Part shown: one piece after another, positions 17,419 to 27,414 of the stretch | Layout: each line of letters starts with the position of its first letter | Position numbering within the stretch: position 1 is the first letter of the stretch | Assembly (NCBI RefSeq): GCF_027125355.1 | Contig: NZ_CP114052.1 | Span: forward strand, 1,860,001 to 1,924,000 | From: Peptostreptococcus equinus | GTDB taxonomy: Bacteria; Bacillota; Clostridia; Peptostreptococcales; Peptostreptococcaceae | Reading direction: 5' to 3' | DNA: 64,000 bases | Translations under genes and position numbers: made by a program | The notes under the pieces: model-generated | Databases searched by the model: none | Told to the model about the DNA's origin: nothing | The model's input: the letters and a program-made list of their open reading frames with translations, nothing else

Positions 17419-18261
17419 ATGAAAATAAAAAAGACACTATCAATTGGTTTAGCAACAATCATAACATTAACTACCCTAGTAGGATGCGGTACAAGAAAAA
17501 CTGATGAAAAAGCATCTACTTCTAATTCAAATCAAAAAATTCAGGAAGTTAAAATTGGAGCAACTTCAGGACCATATTCAGATATGGTAAATAAGGCTAT
17601 AAAGCCATTATTAGAAAAAAAGGGATATAAAATCAGTATTGTCGAATTTACTGATTATATTAGGCCAAACCATGCGCTTAATGATAAAGAAATCGATGCT
17701 AATTTATTCCAACATAAAATTTATATGGATAAATTTGCTAAAGAAAATAATATGGATTTAACTGCATTAGTTCAGGTTCCTACTGCTCCAATGGGATTAT
17801 ACTCTGATAAGATAAAAGACATAAATAAAATACAAGACAAAGCCGAAGTTACATTGCCTAACGATCCATCAAACGCTGCTCGTGCATATATATTATTGTC
17901 AGAAGCAGGACTAATAAAATTAAAAAAAGATATTGATCCTCTAAAAGCTAGTCAAAAAGATATTATTGAAAATCCTAAACACTTACAATTTACAGAGTTA
18001 GAAGCTGCACAATTGGCTAGGTCATTAAGTAGTTCTACAATATCAGCTGTACCTGGTAATTTCGCCCTAGCTGCAAATTTTGATTTGACTACAGCTTTAA
18101 AATTAGAAAAAATGACTGATAACAACAGAAATAATATTGTCGTTAAAAGTGAAAACAAAGATTCAAAATTATCAAAAGATCTAATTTCAATAGTTAAGTC
18201 AAAAGAATTTGATGAGATTATAAACACAGATTTTAAAGGCTTCGATAAACCATTATACTAA
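17419..18261 (+). CDS. metQ: Methionine-binding lipoprotein
   Basis: This extracellular substrate-binding lipoprotein delivers methionine to MetNI. The signal peptide ends in the lipobox LVGC, so Cys23 would be lipidated after cleavage. The mature part has the NlpA family pattern: VKIGATSGPYSDMV, FTDYIRPNHAL, DANLFQHKIYMDKF, then LPNDPSNAARAYILL. The length of 280 residues is usual. NlpA-family proteins can bind D- or L-methionine. The T-box context supports methionine. The ribosome binding site AAAAGGAG precedes the ATG. A strong terminator follows the stop. Confidence 0.95.
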   Translation: MKIKKTLSIGLATIITLTTLVGCGTRKTDEKASTSNSNQKIQEVKIGATSGPYSDMVNKAIKPLLEKKGYKISIVEFTDYIRPNHALNDKEIDANLFQHKIYMDKFAKENNMDLTALVQVPTAPMGLYSDKIKDINKIQDKAEVTLPNDPSNAARAYILLSEAGLIKLKKDIDPLKASQKDIIENPKHLQFTELEAAQLARSLSSSTISAVPGNFALAANFDLTTALKLEKMTDNNRNNIVVKSENKDSKLSKDLISIVKSKEFDEIINTDFKGFDKPLY

Positions 18262-18265
18262 ATAT

Positions 18266-18300
18266 AAAAAGAGTTGGTTCTAATGAACCAACTCTTTTTT
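18266..18300. terminator. Bidirectional terminator between metQ and rplQ
   Basis: AAAAAGAGTTGGTTC pairs perfectly with GAACCAACTCTTTTT across TAAT, with U-runs in both directions. It ends both the metNIQ unit (+) and the alpha ribosomal operon (-), whose last gene stops 5 bases away. Confidence 0.95.
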
Positions 18301-18304
18301 AGAC

Positions 18305-18646
18305 CTATACAAGTTCGATAATTGCCATTTCAGCAGTATCTCCTCTTCTTGGTCCTTTCTTTAATATTCTAGTGTATCCACCATTTCTTTCAGCATACTT
18401 TGGTGCGATTGTTTCGAATAATTCTGTAACAACAGTTTCATCTAATATATAAGCAAGAGCTTGTCTTCTAGCATGAAGGTCACCTCTTTTACCAAGAGTG
18501 ATCATCTTTTCAGCCATTCTTCTTGTTTCTTTAGCTCTAGTAACTGTAGTTTCTATTCTTCCTTCTCTTAGTAAACTAGTCACAAGATTTCTTAACATTA
18601 AGTTTCTATGTGCTGTTTCACGTCCTAATTTACGGTAAGTTGCCAT
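18305..18646 (-). CDS. rplQ: 50S ribosomal protein L17
   Basis: This large-subunit protein lies near the peptide exit region. [25 protein letters not shown] is the standard L17 opening, and it ends with [13 protein letters not shown]. It has 113 residues, normal for Bacillota. An in-frame TTG lies directly before the ATG, but the GGAGGG site is spaced for the ATG at 18646. It is the last gene of the alpha operon, 29 bases after rpoA. In many Clostridia ecfA1 follows; here a terminator and unrelated plus-strand genes do. Confidence 0.98.
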   Translation of the reverse strand: MATYRKLGRETAHRNLMLRNLVTSLLREGRIETTVTRAKETRRMAEKMITLGKRGDLHARRQALAYILDETVVTELFETIAPKYAERNGGYTRILKKGPRRGDTAEMAIIELV

Positions 18647-18675
18647 CAATTTCCCTCCTTTTCTTGAATGAGATC

Positions 18676-19623
18676 TTAGTCTTCGCTAGGTCTTAATCTT
18701 AGCTCTAGTTCATTCAACTTGTGAATTACTTCTTCTAGAGATTTCTTACCTAAGTTTCTAACCTTCATCATATCGTCTTCAGACTTATTAGATAATTCTT
18801 CAACTGTATTGATTCCAGCTCTCTTTAGGCAGTTATATGATCTAACTGACAAATCTAATTCTTCTATTGTCATTTCAAGAACTTTTTCTTTCTTGTCTTC
18901 TTCTTTTTCAACCATTATTTCAACATTGCTTACACTATCAGATAAGTCGATGAATAATCTTAGATGTTCATCTAGTACTTTAGCTGCAAGTGAAATACCT
19001 TCCTGTGGATTGATGCTACCATTAGTCCATACTTCAAGAGTCAATTTATCATAATCTGATCTTTGACCTACTCTTGTATTTTCTACATGGTAACTAACCT
19101 TTTCTACAGGTGTGTATATTGAATCTATAGGTAGTAAACCTATTGGAGTGTTATCAGTCTTGTTATCTTCGGCTGATGTATATCCTCTACCTTTACTTAC
19201 ATGTATTTCCATGTTTAGCTTTGAATGTTCATCCAATGTCGCTATATGTAAATCTTTACTTACTATTTCGACTTCAGGTGGGCATATAATATCAGATCCC
19301 TTGACTTCACAAGGACCTACTGCCTGTATTCTTAACACTTTAGGCTCTTCATCATCGATTGTTGCTGATAATTCCTTCAATGCAAGTATAATTTCAGTAA
19401 CATCTTCCTTAACCCCTGGTACTGTTGAGAATTCATGAAGTACACCATCAATTCTCATTGCGTGAACTGCTACACCTGGTAAAGAAGAAAGTAATATTCT
19501 TCTAAGAGCATTACCTACTGTTATACCAAAACCTCTCTCTAAAGGTTCAACAACAAATTTACCATATCTATAATCTTCACTTAATTCGACAATATCAACT
19601 TTTGGTTTTTCTATTTCTATCAT
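18676..19623 (-). CDS. rpoA: DNA-directed RNA polymerase subunit alpha
   Basis: The alpha dimer seeds assembly of RNA polymerase. The N-terminal domain (about 1-230) has the [28 protein letters not shown] region. A charged linker ([10 protein letters not shown]) leads to the C-terminal domain (about 248-312), with [22 protein letters not shown] and [11 protein letters not shown], which binds UP elements and activators. The length of 315 residues is standard. It directly follows rpsK, with 54 bases between. In several Clostridia rpsD lies between them; here it does not. Confidence 0.98.
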   Translation of the reverse strand: MIEIEKPKVDIVELSEDYRYGKFVVEPLERGFGITVGNALRRILLSSLPGVAVHAMRIDGVLHEFSTVPGVKEDVTEIILALKELSATIDDEEPKVLRIQAVGPCEVKGSDIICPPEVEIVSKDLHIATLDEHSKLNMEIHVSKGRGYTSAEDNKTDNTPIGLLPIDSIYTPVEKVSYHVENTRVGQRSDYDKLTLEVWTNGSINPQEGISLAAKVLDEHLRLFIDLSDSVSNVEIMVEKEEDKKEKVLEMTIEELDLSVRSYNCLKRAGINTVEELSNKSEDDMMKVRNLGKKSLEEVIHKLNELELRLRPSED

Positions 19624-19677
19624 GGATAAACCCTCCTAACAAATATTGGCCCACTGAGGGTGAAAACACCTCAAATA

Positions 19678-20079
19678 CTACACTCTTCTTCTCTTTGGTG
19701 GTCTACAACCATTATGTGGTATTGGAGTGACATCCTTTATCATAGTAACTTCAAGACCTGTAGCCTGTAAAGCTCTTATTGCAGCTTCTCTACCTGAACC
19801 TGGTCCCTTTACAAATACCTCAACAGTCTTTAGACCATGTTCCATTGCTGCCTTTGCTGCAGTTTCTGCTGCCATCTGAGAAGCAAATGGAGTAGCCTTT
19901 CTAGACCCTTTAAAGCCTAACTGTCCTGAAGATGCCCAAGAAATTGCGTTTCCATGAACATCTGTTAATGTTACTATTGTATTATTGAATGTAGACTGTA
20001 TATGAGCATGTCCACGTTCTATATTCTTACGTTCTCTTCTTCTAACACGTTGAACTACTTTCTTATTGCCTTTAGCCAT
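19678..20079 (-). CDS. rpsK: 30S ribosomal protein S11
   Basis: This protein of the 30S platform helps shape the mRNA exit region. Core signatures are [38 protein letters not shown] and the C-terminal [16 protein letters not shown]. The length is 133 residues, a few more than the usual 129 because of a basic N-terminus ([19 protein letters not shown]). The ATG is preceded by GGAGG. It lies 32 bases after rpsM. Confidence 0.98.
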   Translation of the reverse strand: MAKGNKKVVQRVRRRERKNIERGHAHIQSTFNNTIVTLTDVHGNAISWASSGQLGFKGSRKATPFASQMAAETAAKAAMEHGLKTVEVFVKGPGSGREAAIRALQATGLEVTMIKDVTPIPHNGCRPPKRRRV

Positions 20080-20111
20080 TTAAATTTCCCTCCTTCTACT
20101 GTATTCTAATA

Positions 20112-20480
20112 CTATTTCTTCTTACGAGATACAGTTTTTCTAGGACCTTTTCTAGTTCTAGCGTTAGTCTTAGTTTTCTGTCCTCTTAGAGGTAAGCCCT
20201 TAGCATGTCTCATACCTCTGTAGCACTTTATATCTCTTAATCTCTTTATATTTAAAGATATTTCTCTTCTTAAGTCACCTTCAACAAGATGGTCTTCGTC
20301 TATTATCTTTCTTAGTTCGTTAACCTGGTCTTCAGAAAGATCTTTAATTCTAGCATCTGGACTGATTCCAGCTTTAGCTAATATTTCATTTGCAGTAGCT
20401 CTACCTATACCATAGATATATGTTAAGCCTATTTCAGCTCTTTTTTCATTAGGTAAGTCTACACCAGCTATTCTTGCCAT
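20112..20480 (-). CDS. rpsM: 30S ribosomal protein S13
   Basis: This 30S head protein forms bridges to the 50S subunit and touches the P-site tRNA through its basic tail. [25 protein letters not shown] opens the protein, [24 protein letters not shown] is the rRNA-binding signature, and the tail ends RKTVSRKKK. The length of 122 residues is normal. AGGAGG precedes the ATG. It follows rpmJ by 56 bases. Confidence 0.98.
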   Translation of the reverse strand: MARIAGVDLPNEKRAEIGLTYIYGIGRATANEILAKAGISPDARIKDLSEDQVNELRKIIDEDHLVEGDLRREISLNIKRLRDIKCYRGMRHAKGLPLRGQKTKTNARTRKGPRKTVSRKKK

Positions 20481-20536
20481 ATTCGCACCTCCTACGTATA
20501 CTTGTATATCAAATATCTATATACTGTAATTGCTTA

Positions 20537-20653
<117 letters not shown>

Positions 20654-20680
20654 TTATCCCTCCTCAGACTAAAAAATAGT

Positions 20681-20899
20681 CTACTTCTTACGCCAAGTGA
20701 TTCTTCCTCTTTCCAAATCATAAGGTGAAATTTCTATATTGACCTTATCACCTTCGATAATTCTTATATAGTTCATCCTTAGCTTTCCAGAAATATGACA
20801 TAAAACCTCATGTCCATTTTCTAATTTCACTTTAAACATTGCATTAGGCAGTGTTTCAGACACAATGCCTTCTAATTCTATTACATCTTTTTTGGCCAT
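20681..20899 (-). CDS. infA: Translation initiation factor IF-1
   Basis: This 72-residue OB-fold protein occupies the ribosomal A site during initiation. The sequence [22 protein letters not shown], then [22 protein letters not shown] and the ending RGRITWRKK, matches IF-1 along its whole length. It lies between the KOW-domain gene and rpmJ, the usual Bacillota order. Confidence 0.98.
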   Translation of the reverse strand: MAKKDVIELEGIVSETLPNAMFKVKLENGHEVLCHISGKLRMNYIRIIEGDKVNIEISPYDLERGRITWRKK

Positions 20900-20933
20900 T
20901 AACTAACCAAACCTCCATTTCAAAGTCAAGTAT

Positions 20934-21203
20934 CTACTTTAACTTATACAGCCTTGCTCTAAGAAAAGAATCCGTTGGTTTCTCTCCTTTTTGCAATAAT
21001 GTTCTAACTTCTTCATCAACAAAGTTAAATACATTTAAATGTTTAATTTTCTTCAATTTTGGTTTATCTAACTTCCTGTGTTTCCCGTCAGAAATCAAAA
21101 CATAATCCTTGTCAACTATAGAAACTATAAAGAACAAATCACCTTGATCTCTTCCACAGGAAGCTTCGACTAATTGACCAACATTTAAATTACTTGATAG
21201 CAT
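20934..21203 (-). CDS. KOW domain-containing RNA-binding protein (L14e-like)
   Basis: This 89-residue protein has a KOW-type beta-barrel: NVGQLVEASCGRDQGDLFFIVSIVDKDYVLISDGKHRKLDKPKLKK. It resembles the family found just before infA in many Clostridia and Bacilli, related to archaeal and eukaryotic L14e. It presumably binds rRNA, but its exact role is not known. GGAGAGTGTAAT precedes the ATG. The methionine aminopeptidase gene (map) that often precedes it is absent, leaving a 158-base gap before adk. Confidence 0.9.
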   Translation of the reverse strand: MLSSNLNVGQLVEASCGRDQGDLFFIVSIVDKDYVLISDGKHRKLDKPKLKKIKHLNVFNFVDEEVRTLLQKGEKPTDSFLRARLYKLK

Positions 21204-21361
21204 ATTACACTCTCCTATCTGGTTTGTGAAGCTATCTATATGCTCTTTAAACTTGCTATAAAAGCTTACGATGTTACTTTATAAGCAACCTAGTTGTCTT
21301 CAAACAGTTATTTCCTATCCTTTTGCAACCGGATTATATTTAAGAGCTAAATAGGTTTTAA
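21204..21361 (-). other. Intergenic gap where map is usually found
   Basis: No coding pattern, map remnant or clear promoter is visible on either strand. On the minus strand GCTTATAAAG and CTTTTATAGC can pair weakly. The stretch may only be a leader between adk and the KOW gene. Confidence 0.4.
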
Positions 21362-22003
21362 CTAAGCTAATGCAGCTTTTATATCTTCAAAAACCTTATT
21401 TATATCCTGATCACCATCTATATTAGCTATTACACCCTTTTTAGTATAATAATCAACTAGAGGTTTTGTTTCAGATAAATAAACATTTATTCTGTGAGAA
21501 ACTGTTTCTTCGTTGTCGTCTGGTCTTTGAGTAAGATTGTGACCACAAACGTCGCAAACATCCTCAACTTTACTTGGGTTAAACTTTACATGGAATGTTG
21601 CTCCACAGTTTTTACATATTCTTCTTCCACAAGCTCTCTCAACCAATAAATTTGAATCAACTTCTATATTTATTACTTTATCAAGCCCTATATTATTTTC
21701 AGTCAAATATCTATCTAGGTATTCAGCCTGAAAAGTATTTCTTGGGAAGCCATCTAGCATAAAACCATTCTTACAATCATCCTCAGATAATCTAGATGCT
21801 ACAAGTCCACAAGTAAGTTCGTCTGGAACTAACTTACCTTCATTCATATATTCTTGTGCCTTCTTACCTAATTCTGTTCCTTCTTTAATGTTCTTTCTAA
21901 AGATATCTCCTGTTGAAATATGAGGTACATTATACTCTTCAACTATATTAGCTGCTTGTGTACCCTTACCAGCACCAGGAGGTCCAAGTAATATTATTCT
22001 CAT
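21362..22003 (-). CDS. adk: Adenylate kinase
   Basis: It interconverts ATP + AMP and 2 ADP to balance adenine nucleotides. The P-loop is GPPGAGKGTQA, with MNEGKLVPDEL and FMLDGFPRNTFQAEYLD following. The long LID carries CGRRICKNCGATFH and CDVCG, a four-Cys zinc site typical of Gram-positive Adk. The start at 22003 (MRIILLGPPG, 213 residues) fits the family, with GGAG at the secY/adk junction. An upstream in-frame ATG at 22018 lacks a site. It directly follows secY. Confidence 0.97.
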   Translation of the reverse strand: MRIILLGPPGAGKGTQAANIVEEYNVPHISTGDIFRKNIKEGTELGKKAQEYMNEGKLVPDELTCGLVASRLSEDDCKNGFMLDGFPRNTFQAEYLDRYLTENNIGLDKVINIEVDSNLLVERACGRRICKNCGATFHVKFNPSKVEDVCDVCGHNLTQRPDDNEETVSHRINVYLSETKPLVDYYTKKGVIANIDGDQDINKVFEDIKAALA

Positions 22004-22019
22004 ATTTATCATCTCCAAA

Positions 22020-23288
22020 CTATTTTAGGAAACCTTGGTAATTTCTCATTACAAGATTTGATTCCAATTGTCTCTTAAGTTCAAGCGCAACACCAACTAC
22101 TATTAGAAGTGACGTACCTCCAAGATTCATTGGTATATGCATATAATGTGTAATAAGTGCTGGTATCATTGCCATAATACCCAAAAATGCCGCACCTACT
22201 ATTGTTAATTTTGATAATATACCATTTAAATATTTCTCTGTTGGATTACCAGGTCTAATTCCTGGAATAAAACCACCACTGTTTTTCATATTCTTTGATA
22301 TATCTTCAGTATTGAAAGAAATTGTATTGTAGAAATATGAGAAAAGTATTATTAATACTATTTCTATAGATCTATAAGTCCAAAATCCTTGATCTGTCTG
22401 TAGATTAAAGAATGTATTAACAGCTTTTTGCATTGATGGCCCACCCAATAATGCTATTGTCTGTGGTAAGGCTAGTATTGAACTAGCAAATATTATTGGC
22501 ATAACACCTGACTGATTTACCTTCATAGGTATGTGTGAGCTGTCCCCGCCATATAATTTTCTACCAACAACACGCTTAGCATATTGTACAGGTATTTTTC
22601 TAACAGATTCAGTAATAAATGTAACACCTGTAATAGTTAATAATATCACCACTACTAAAGATGCAATTGCAGGCCACTGTAATGCTCCAGTATTTGCCTT
22701 TTGAGCTATTTGTATAATATCTATCGGTGTTCTCGATACGATACCGATAAATATAAGTACTGACGCTCCATTACCTAAACCTTTTTCAGTGATTCTATCA
22801 CCTAACCACATAACCATCATACTTGCAGCTACCAAAGTGATTATTACAGTCGTAATAAAAAATGGGCTGTTTACTTTTAATGCGCTTCTTACCACTCCAA
22901 GAGTAATACCTATAGCTTGAACTATAGCCAATAATAAAGCAGTTCCTCTTGTATACTTATCTAATTTCTTCTTACCTTCTTCACCAGATTTTTGTAACTC
23001 TTTAAGAGATTCAAAACCTGCTGTCAAAAGCTGAATGATAATAGAAGCCGTGATATATGGCCCAATTCCTAGTGCAAATATAGTAAAGTTTGAAAAAGCC
23101 CCTCCTGAGAACATATTATATAGTCCCAATAGAGAGTTGTTCTTCACCATATTTTGTATTATTGATGTATTAATACCTGGAACCGGTATTGTAGTACCCA
23201 TTCTGAATACTACTATTATCATTAATGTAAATAATATTTTTTTTCTAATATCTCTTATTTTAGCTGCTTGCTTTATATTGTTTAGCAA
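22020..23288 (-). CDS. secY: Preprotein translocase subunit SecY
   Basis: This central channel of the Sec translocon, with SecE and SecG, moves proteins across or into the membrane. Ten membrane helices can be traced over about 422 residues. FALGIGPYITASIIIQLL is SecY signature 1 and the IPVQYAKRVVGRK loop binds SecA and ribosomes. I start at TTG 23288, 8 bases after GAGGGG and giving a normal N-terminus; a GTG at 23297 is the longer alternative. It lies between rplO and adk, the standard order. Confidence 0.97.
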   Translation of the reverse strand: MLNNIKQAAKIRDIRKKILFTLMIIVVFRMGTTIPVPGINTSIIQNMVKNNSLLGLYNMFSGGAFSNFTIFALGIGPYITASIIIQLLTAGFESLKELQKSGEEGKKKLDKYTRGTALLLAIVQAIGITLGVVRSALKVNSPFFITTVIITLVAASMMVMWLGDRITEKGLGNGASVLIFIGIVSRTPIDIIQIAQKANTGALQWPAIASLVVVILLTITGVTFITESVRKIPVQYAKRVVGRKLYGGDSSHIPMKVNQSGVMPIIFASSILALPQTIALLGGPSMQKAVNTFFNLQTDQGFWTYRSIEIVLIILFSYFYNTISFNTEDISKNMKNSGGFIPGIRPGNPTEKYLNGILSKLTIVGAAFLGIMAMIPALITHYMHIPMNLGGTSLLIVVGVALELKRQLESNLVMRNYQGFLK

Positions 23289-23315
23289 ATTAATCACCCC
23301 TCTTTTTTAAAGTGA

Positions 23316-23759
23316 TTAAACTTCTTCTACAGTTCCGCCTGCATTTTCAATTTTTTCTTTTGCTGATGCTGTAAATTTAGCAGCCTTTACAGTTAAAGCT
23401 TTATCTAAGTTACCATTTCCTAAGATTTTTATACCGTCTTTTTCAATCTTAGATATTGTCTTAGATTCCTTTAACATTTCTGCTGTTATTACTGTTCCAG
23501 CTTCAAATTTATTTAAAGTTTCAACATTAACTTCTGTGTACATTTTCTTGAATATGTTTGTGAAACCTCTCTTAGGTAATCTTCTTGCTAGTGGCATCTG
23601 TCCACCTTCGAATCCTACTCTAACTCCACCGCCAGATCTTGACCACTGACCTTTCTGTCCACGACCAGATGTCTTACCTTGACCAGTAGCTGTACCTCTA
23701 CCTAATCTTCTTTTAGCTCTTACAGCTCCCTTAGCAGGTTTTAACTCATGTAACTTCAT
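23316..23759 (-). CDS. rplO: 50S ribosomal protein L15
   Basis: This large-subunit protein is important in late 50S assembly. [38 protein letters not shown] is the glycine- and arginine-rich N-terminal tail that enters 23S rRNA, and [20 protein letters not shown] is the family signature. The length of 147 residues is normal. AAGGAGGTG precedes the ATG. Confidence 0.98.
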   Translation of the reverse strand: MKLHELKPAKGAVRAKRRLGRGTATGQGKTSGRGQKGQWSRSGGGVRVGFEGGQMPLARRLPKRGFTNIFKKMYTEVNVETLNKFEAGTVITAEMLKESKTISKIEKDGIKILGNGNLDKALTVKAAKFTASAKEKIENAGGTVEEV

Positions 23760-23790
23760 TCTGTCGCACCTCCTTCTTTTAAAAATCTTA

Positions 23791-23976
23791 TTATTCTGCT
23801 ATCTCAGTTACTTCTACAAGATGACTTACTTTTGAAATCATTCCTCTTATCTGAGCGTTATCTTCCTTAACTACTACTGATTCTCTCTTCTTTAATCCAA
23901 GAGCTTCAATGTTCTTTCTCTGATTAGGATTAGTTCCTATAACGCTTCTAACTAACTTTATTTGTATCTTAGCCAT
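23791..23976 (-). CDS. rpmD: 50S ribosomal protein L30
   Basis: This 61-residue L30 has the typical [30 protein letters not shown] beginning. It binds 23S rRNA on the 50S surface. It lies 17 bases after rpsE and 31 before rplO in the spc operon. Confidence 0.97.
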   Translation of the reverse strand: MAKIQIKLVRSVIGTNPNQRKNIEALGLKKRESVVVKEDNAQIRGMISKVSHLVEVTEIAE

Positions 23977-23993
23977 TGTGAACCTCCTATATA

Positions 23994-24503
23994 TTATCCA
24001 AGTAGATCTTCTACTTTTTTACCTCTTAACTTAGCGATAGATTCTGCTGTCTTAAGGTTTCTTAATCCTTCCATAGTAGCATTTACCATGTTTCTTGGGT
24101 TATTTGAACCTGTTGACTTAGCTCTAACGTCCATTACTCCAGCTAATTCAAGTACGGCTCTGACAGGTCCACCTGCAAGAACTCCTGTACCTTCTTTAGC
24201 AGGCATTATTAATATCTTACCAGCTCCAAAATGTCCCTGTACTGCGTGAGGGATTGTAGTGTCTACTCTTGGAACTACTATAAGATTTTTCTTTGCATCT
24301 TCTACTGCTTTTTTGATAGCATCTGGAACTTCCATTGCTTTTCCTGATCCTATACCTACGTGTCCATTGGCATCTCCAACTACTACTAATGCTGCAAATC
24401 TGAAGTTTCTACCACCCTTTACAACCTTAGTAACACGTCTAACTTCTATAACTCTTTCTTCTAAATCGAATTGAGTTGCATCTATAGGTTTACTATGTAG
24501 CAT
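23994..24503 (-). CDS. rpsE: 30S ribosomal protein S5
   Basis: This 30S protein takes part in decoding accuracy and mRNA helicase action at the entry tunnel. The N-terminal double-stranded-RNA-binding domain shows [31 protein letters not shown], and the C-terminal domain [19 protein letters not shown]. The length of 169 residues is normal. The spectinomycin-site loop region (VVKGGRNF) looks wild type. Confidence 0.98.
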   Translation of the reverse strand: MLHSKPIDATQFDLEERVIEVRRVTKVVKGGRNFRFAALVVVGDANGHVGIGSGKAMEVPDAIKKAVEDAKKNLIVVPRVDTTIPHAVQGHFGAGKILIMPAKEGTGVLAGGPVRAVLELAGVMDVRAKSTGSNNPRNMVNATMEGLRNLKTAESIAKLRGKKVEDLLG

Positions 24504-24523
24504 ATTTTTCCTCCTTGTTTAAA

Positions 24524-24892
24524 TTAGAACTTAAGACCAGCTTCTCTTGCACCTTCTGCTAGTTCTAATATTCTTCCATGATATATATATCCGCCTCTAT
24601 CGAATACAACTTCTGTTATACCCTTTTCAGCAGCTTTCTTAGCTACTAATTCTCCAACTTTTCTAGCAGCTTCTTTGTTTCCAGTGTATGATACAGCACT
24701 TTTTACAGCTTCGTCTAATGATGAGGCTGATGCTAAAGTTACTCTGTTTGTATCATCTATAATCTGAGCATATATATTTTTTGAACTTCTGAATACACAA
24801 AGTCTAGGTCTTTCAGCTGTTCCACTTATTTTTCTTCTTACTCTTTTATGTCTAGCAAGTCTATTTACGTTTTTATCAACTTTCTTGAACAA
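24524..24892 (-). CDS. rplR: 50S ribosomal protein L18
   Basis: It binds 5S rRNA and joins it to the central protuberance. The sequence [30 protein letters not shown] and the ending [26 protein letters not shown] are standard. I start at TTG 24892, because AGGAG is 8 bases upstream and the result (MFKKVDKN, 122 residues) matches the family; a GTG at 24901 is in frame but overlaps that site. Confidence 0.97.
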   Translation of the reverse strand: MFKKVDKNVNRLARHKRVRRKISGTAERPRLCVFRSSKNIYAQIIDDTNRVTLASASSLDEAVKSAVSYTGNKEAARKVGELVAKKAAEKGITEVVFDRGGYIYHGRILELAEGAREAGLKF

Positions 24893-24917
24893 AGTAATCA
24901 CTCCTTTCTGTTAATTA

Positions 24918-25460
24918 TTACTTCTTACCAGTTTTACCTTCCTTACGAACGATAACTTCATCAACATACTTGATTCCCTTACCCTTGTATGGTTCTGGCT
25001 TTCTCCATGCTCTAATTTTTGAAGCATAGTTTCCAACTAATTGTTTGTCTATTCCCTTTACAATTATTTCAAATTGATTAGGAACTTCTGTAGTGATACC
25101 TTCTGGATCTTCCATTTCTACTGGATGAGAGAAACCTAAGTTCATTACTAGCTTGTTACCCTGCTTAGCAGCTCTGTAACCTACACCCTTAATTTCCATC
25201 TTCTTTTCGAAACCTTCAGAAACACCTACTACCATGTTGTTAAGAAGAGTTCTAGTTAAACCGTGAAGACTCTTATGTTTCTTATTTTCAGTTGGTCTTT
25301 CAACTACTATAGTATTTTCTTCCTTCTTTATAAGCATTTCATTACTTAATTTGCTTGTTAAAGTTCCTTTAGGCCCTTTTACTGTGATTTCATTACCATC
25401 AGCAATTTTTACTTCTACTCCTGCTGGAACTGTGATTGGCTTTATACCTATTCTTGACAT
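24918..25460 (-). CDS. rplF: 50S ribosomal protein L6
   Basis: This protein lies near the GTPase-associated region of the 50S subunit. [18 protein letters not shown] starts the first of two repeated domains, and [22 protein letters not shown] and the [14 protein letters not shown] signature mark the second. The length of 180 residues is normal. GGAGGTG precedes the ATG. Confidence 0.98.
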   Translation of the reverse strand: MSRIGIKPITVPAGVEVKIADGNEITVKGPKGTLTSKLSNEMLIKKEENTIVVERPTENKKHKSLHGLTRTLLNNMVVGVSEGFEKKMEIKGVGYRAAKQGNKLVMNLGFSHPVEMEDPEGITTEVPNQFEIIVKGIDKQLVGNYASKIRAWRKPEPYKGKGIKYVDEVIVRKEGKTGKK

Positions 25461-25487
25461 TATTACACCTCCTTACATTAAGAAATC

Positions 25488-25886
25488 TTACCAAACGTAG
25501 CAGATTACTTCTCCACCTACATTATTTTGTCTTGCCTGCTTGTCTGTTAATATACCATTTGAAGTTGATATCATAGCGATACCTAATCCGTTTAATACTT
25601 TTGGTACATCAGCAGCTGCTGCATATATTCTCATTCCTGGCTTTGAGATTCTCTTAATTCCAGAGATTACTCTTTCACCTTCTTGTCCATATTTAAGCTG
25701 TACTCTTATTATTCCTTGTTTTCCATCTTCTATTACATCATAACCTCTGATGAACCCTTCCTCAAGAAGTATTCTGGCTATTTCTTTCTTTATGTTAGAA
25801 GCAGGAACATCAACAGTGTCATGCTTTACTGTGTTCGCATTTCTTATTCTAGTAAGCATATCTGCGATTGGATCTGTCATTGTCAT
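25488..25886 (-). CDS. rpsH: 30S ribosomal protein S8
   Basis: This primary 16S-binding protein nucleates the 30S central domain and, in E. coli, represses the spc operon. [37 protein letters not shown] opens the protein and [26 protein letters not shown] closes it. The length of 132 residues is normal. Two ATGs lie two codons apart; the first is best spaced from AGGAGGG. Confidence 0.98.
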   Translation of the reverse strand: MTMTDPIADMLTRIRNANTVKHDTVDVPASNIKKEIARILLEEGFIRGYDVIEDGKQGIIRVQLKYGQEGERVISGIKRISKPGMRIYAAAADVPKVLNGLGIAMISTSNGILTDKQARQNNVGGEVICYVW

Positions 25887-25917
25887 AATAAAACCCTCCT
25901 TCCGATTTATCTATATC

Positions 25918-26103
25918 TTACCAACTTGATTTTCTTACACCTGGTATTTCACCCTTGTATGCTAGCTCTCTAAAACAAATACGGCAGATACCGAACTTGC
26001 TAAGAACTCCATGTGGTCTACCACAAACTGTACATCTTGTGTATTCTCTAGTTTTATATTTTTGCTTTTTCTGTTGCTTAACAACCATCGCTTTTCTAGC
26101 CAC
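25918..26103 (-). CDS. rpsN: 30S ribosomal protein S14, zinc type
   Basis: This short 61-residue S14 keeps the zinc ribbon CTVCGRPHG...[12 protein letters not shown], with four Cys ligands in two CxxC pairs. It binds 16S rRNA in the 30S head. Zinc-type S14 in the spc operon is the ancestral Gram-positive form. No zinc-free paralogue is in this window. Confidence 0.98.
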   Translation of the reverse strand: MARKAMVVKQQKKQKYKTREYTRCTVCGRPHGVLSKFGICRICFRELAYKGEIPGVRKSSW

Positions 26104-26120
26104 GTAAATTCCTCCTATTC

Positions 26121-26663
26121 CTACTTAGAAAACGGCATTCCTAATAATTTTATTAGTTCACGAGCTTCTTCATCTGTCTTAGCGCTTGTTACGAAGACGA
26201 TGTCCATACCTCTTACCTTTTCTACTTTATCATATACTATTTCTGGGAATATTAACTGTTCTTTAATTCCTAGTGTGTAGTTTCCTCTTCCATCAAATGC
26301 ATTAGGGTTTACACCTCTAAAGTCTCTAACTCTTGGTAGAGATACTGATACTAACTTATCTAAGAAGTAATACATTTTGTCACCTCTTAAAGTAACCTTA
26401 GCACCGATTGGCATACCTTCTCTTAACTTGAAGTTGGCAACTGACTTTCTTGCTCTAGTAGTAACTGGTTTCTGTCCTGATATTATTTCTAATTCTTCTA
26501 TAGCCTTTTCTAAAGCCTTAGCATTATCCTTAGAATCTCCAGCACCCATATTGATTACTATCTTATCAAGTTTTGGTATTTCCATTATATTCTTATATCC
26601 AAATTTCTCCATCATTGCTGGAGCAATTTCCTTCTTATATCTTTCTTCTAATCTAGAAGCCAT
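26121..26663 (-). CDS. rplE: 50S ribosomal protein L5
   Basis: It binds 5S rRNA and contacts P-site tRNA and S13 in bridge B1b. [36 protein letters not shown] is the usual N-terminus, and [25 protein letters not shown] is the signature region. The length of 180 residues is normal. It lies 28 bases after rplX. Confidence 0.98.
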   Translation of the reverse strand: MASRLEERYKKEIAPAMMEKFGYKNIMEIPKLDKIVINMGAGDSKDNAKALEKAIEELEIISGQKPVTTRARKSVANFKLREGMPIGAKVTLRGDKMYYFLDKLVSVSLPRVRDFRGVNPNAFDGRGNYTLGIKEQLIFPEIVYDKVEKVRGMDIVFVTSAKTDEEARELIKLLGMPFSK

Positions 26664-26691
26664 TGTGTTCCCTCCTTTCGTATCTTTTTGC

Positions 26692-27000
26692 TTATAATTC
26701 TTTTCCGCTCTTTGCAGATACTCTTACTTTCTTTCCATCTTTAATTTCATATCTAACTCTTACACCCTTTTCAGATTCAGCATCAAATGGCATTACATTT
26801 GATATATGAATAGGTGCTTCCTTAGTTGTTATTCCACCTTGTGGGTTTGTAGCAGATGGCTTATTGTGCTTAGTTACAACATTGATTCCTTCAACTAGAA
26901 CCTTGTCATTCTTAACATCAACGTTAAGTACTAAACCTTTTTTACCTTTATCTTTACCAGATATTACTACTACAGTATCGCCTTTCTTTACACGCATCAT
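26692..27000 (-). CDS. rplX: 50S ribosomal protein L24
   Basis: This early 50S assembly protein has a KOW motif: [54 protein letters not shown] is typical of the family. It has 102 residues. The first two codons are both ATG, and the ribosome binding site GAGGAGG is rather far away (12 bases), so either may be used. Confidence 0.97.
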   Translation of the reverse strand: MMRVKKGDTVVVISGKDKGKKGLVLNVDVKNDKVLVEGINVVTKHNKPSATNPQGGITTKEAPIHISNVMPFDAESEKGVRVRYEIKDGKKVRVSAKSGKEL

Positions 27001-27022
27001 TGATCTATTGCACCTCCTCTAA

Positions 27023-27391
27023 TTATAGTACTTCTGGAGCTAGAGATACTATCTTCATGAAGTCGTTGTCTCTTAACTCTCTCGCAACAGGTCCAAATAT
27101 ACGAGTACCTACTGGTGTTTTATCATCCTTTATTATAACTGCAGCATTTTCATCAAATGAAATGTAGCTACCATCATTACGTCTCATACCCTGCTTGCTT
27201 CTAACTACAACAGCTTTTACTACTTTACCTTTTTTTACAACTCCGCCTGGTGTTGCGCTTTTTACTGTTGCAACTATTACGTCACCTACATTGGCGTACT
27301 TTCTCTTACTTCCGCCTAGAACACGTATGCATAATATTTCTCTAGCACCTGAATTATCAGCTACTTTTAAACGTGATTCCTGCTGTATCAT
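27023..27391 (-). CDS. rplN: 50S ribosomal protein L14
   Basis: This five-stranded-barrel protein contacts the 30S subunit in bridges B5 and B8. [33 protein letters not shown] and the ending [19 protein letters not shown] are almost invariant in the family. It is 122 residues long, the standard length. AAGGAGG precedes the ATG. Confidence 0.98.
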   Translation of the reverse strand: MIQQESRLKVADNSGAREILCIRVLGGSKRKYANVGDVIVATVKSATPGGVVKKGKVVKAVVVRSKQGMRRNDGSYISFDENAAVIIKDDKTPVGTRIFGPVARELRDNDFMKIVSLAPEVL

Positions 27392-27414
27392 CGCAATTCC
27401 TCCTTCTCTGTGAA

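Noticed and set aside
21204..21361. A decayed map gene between adk and the KOW gene
   Set aside because: No methionine aminopeptidase motif can be found in any frame; the gap is too short and shows no coding pattern.
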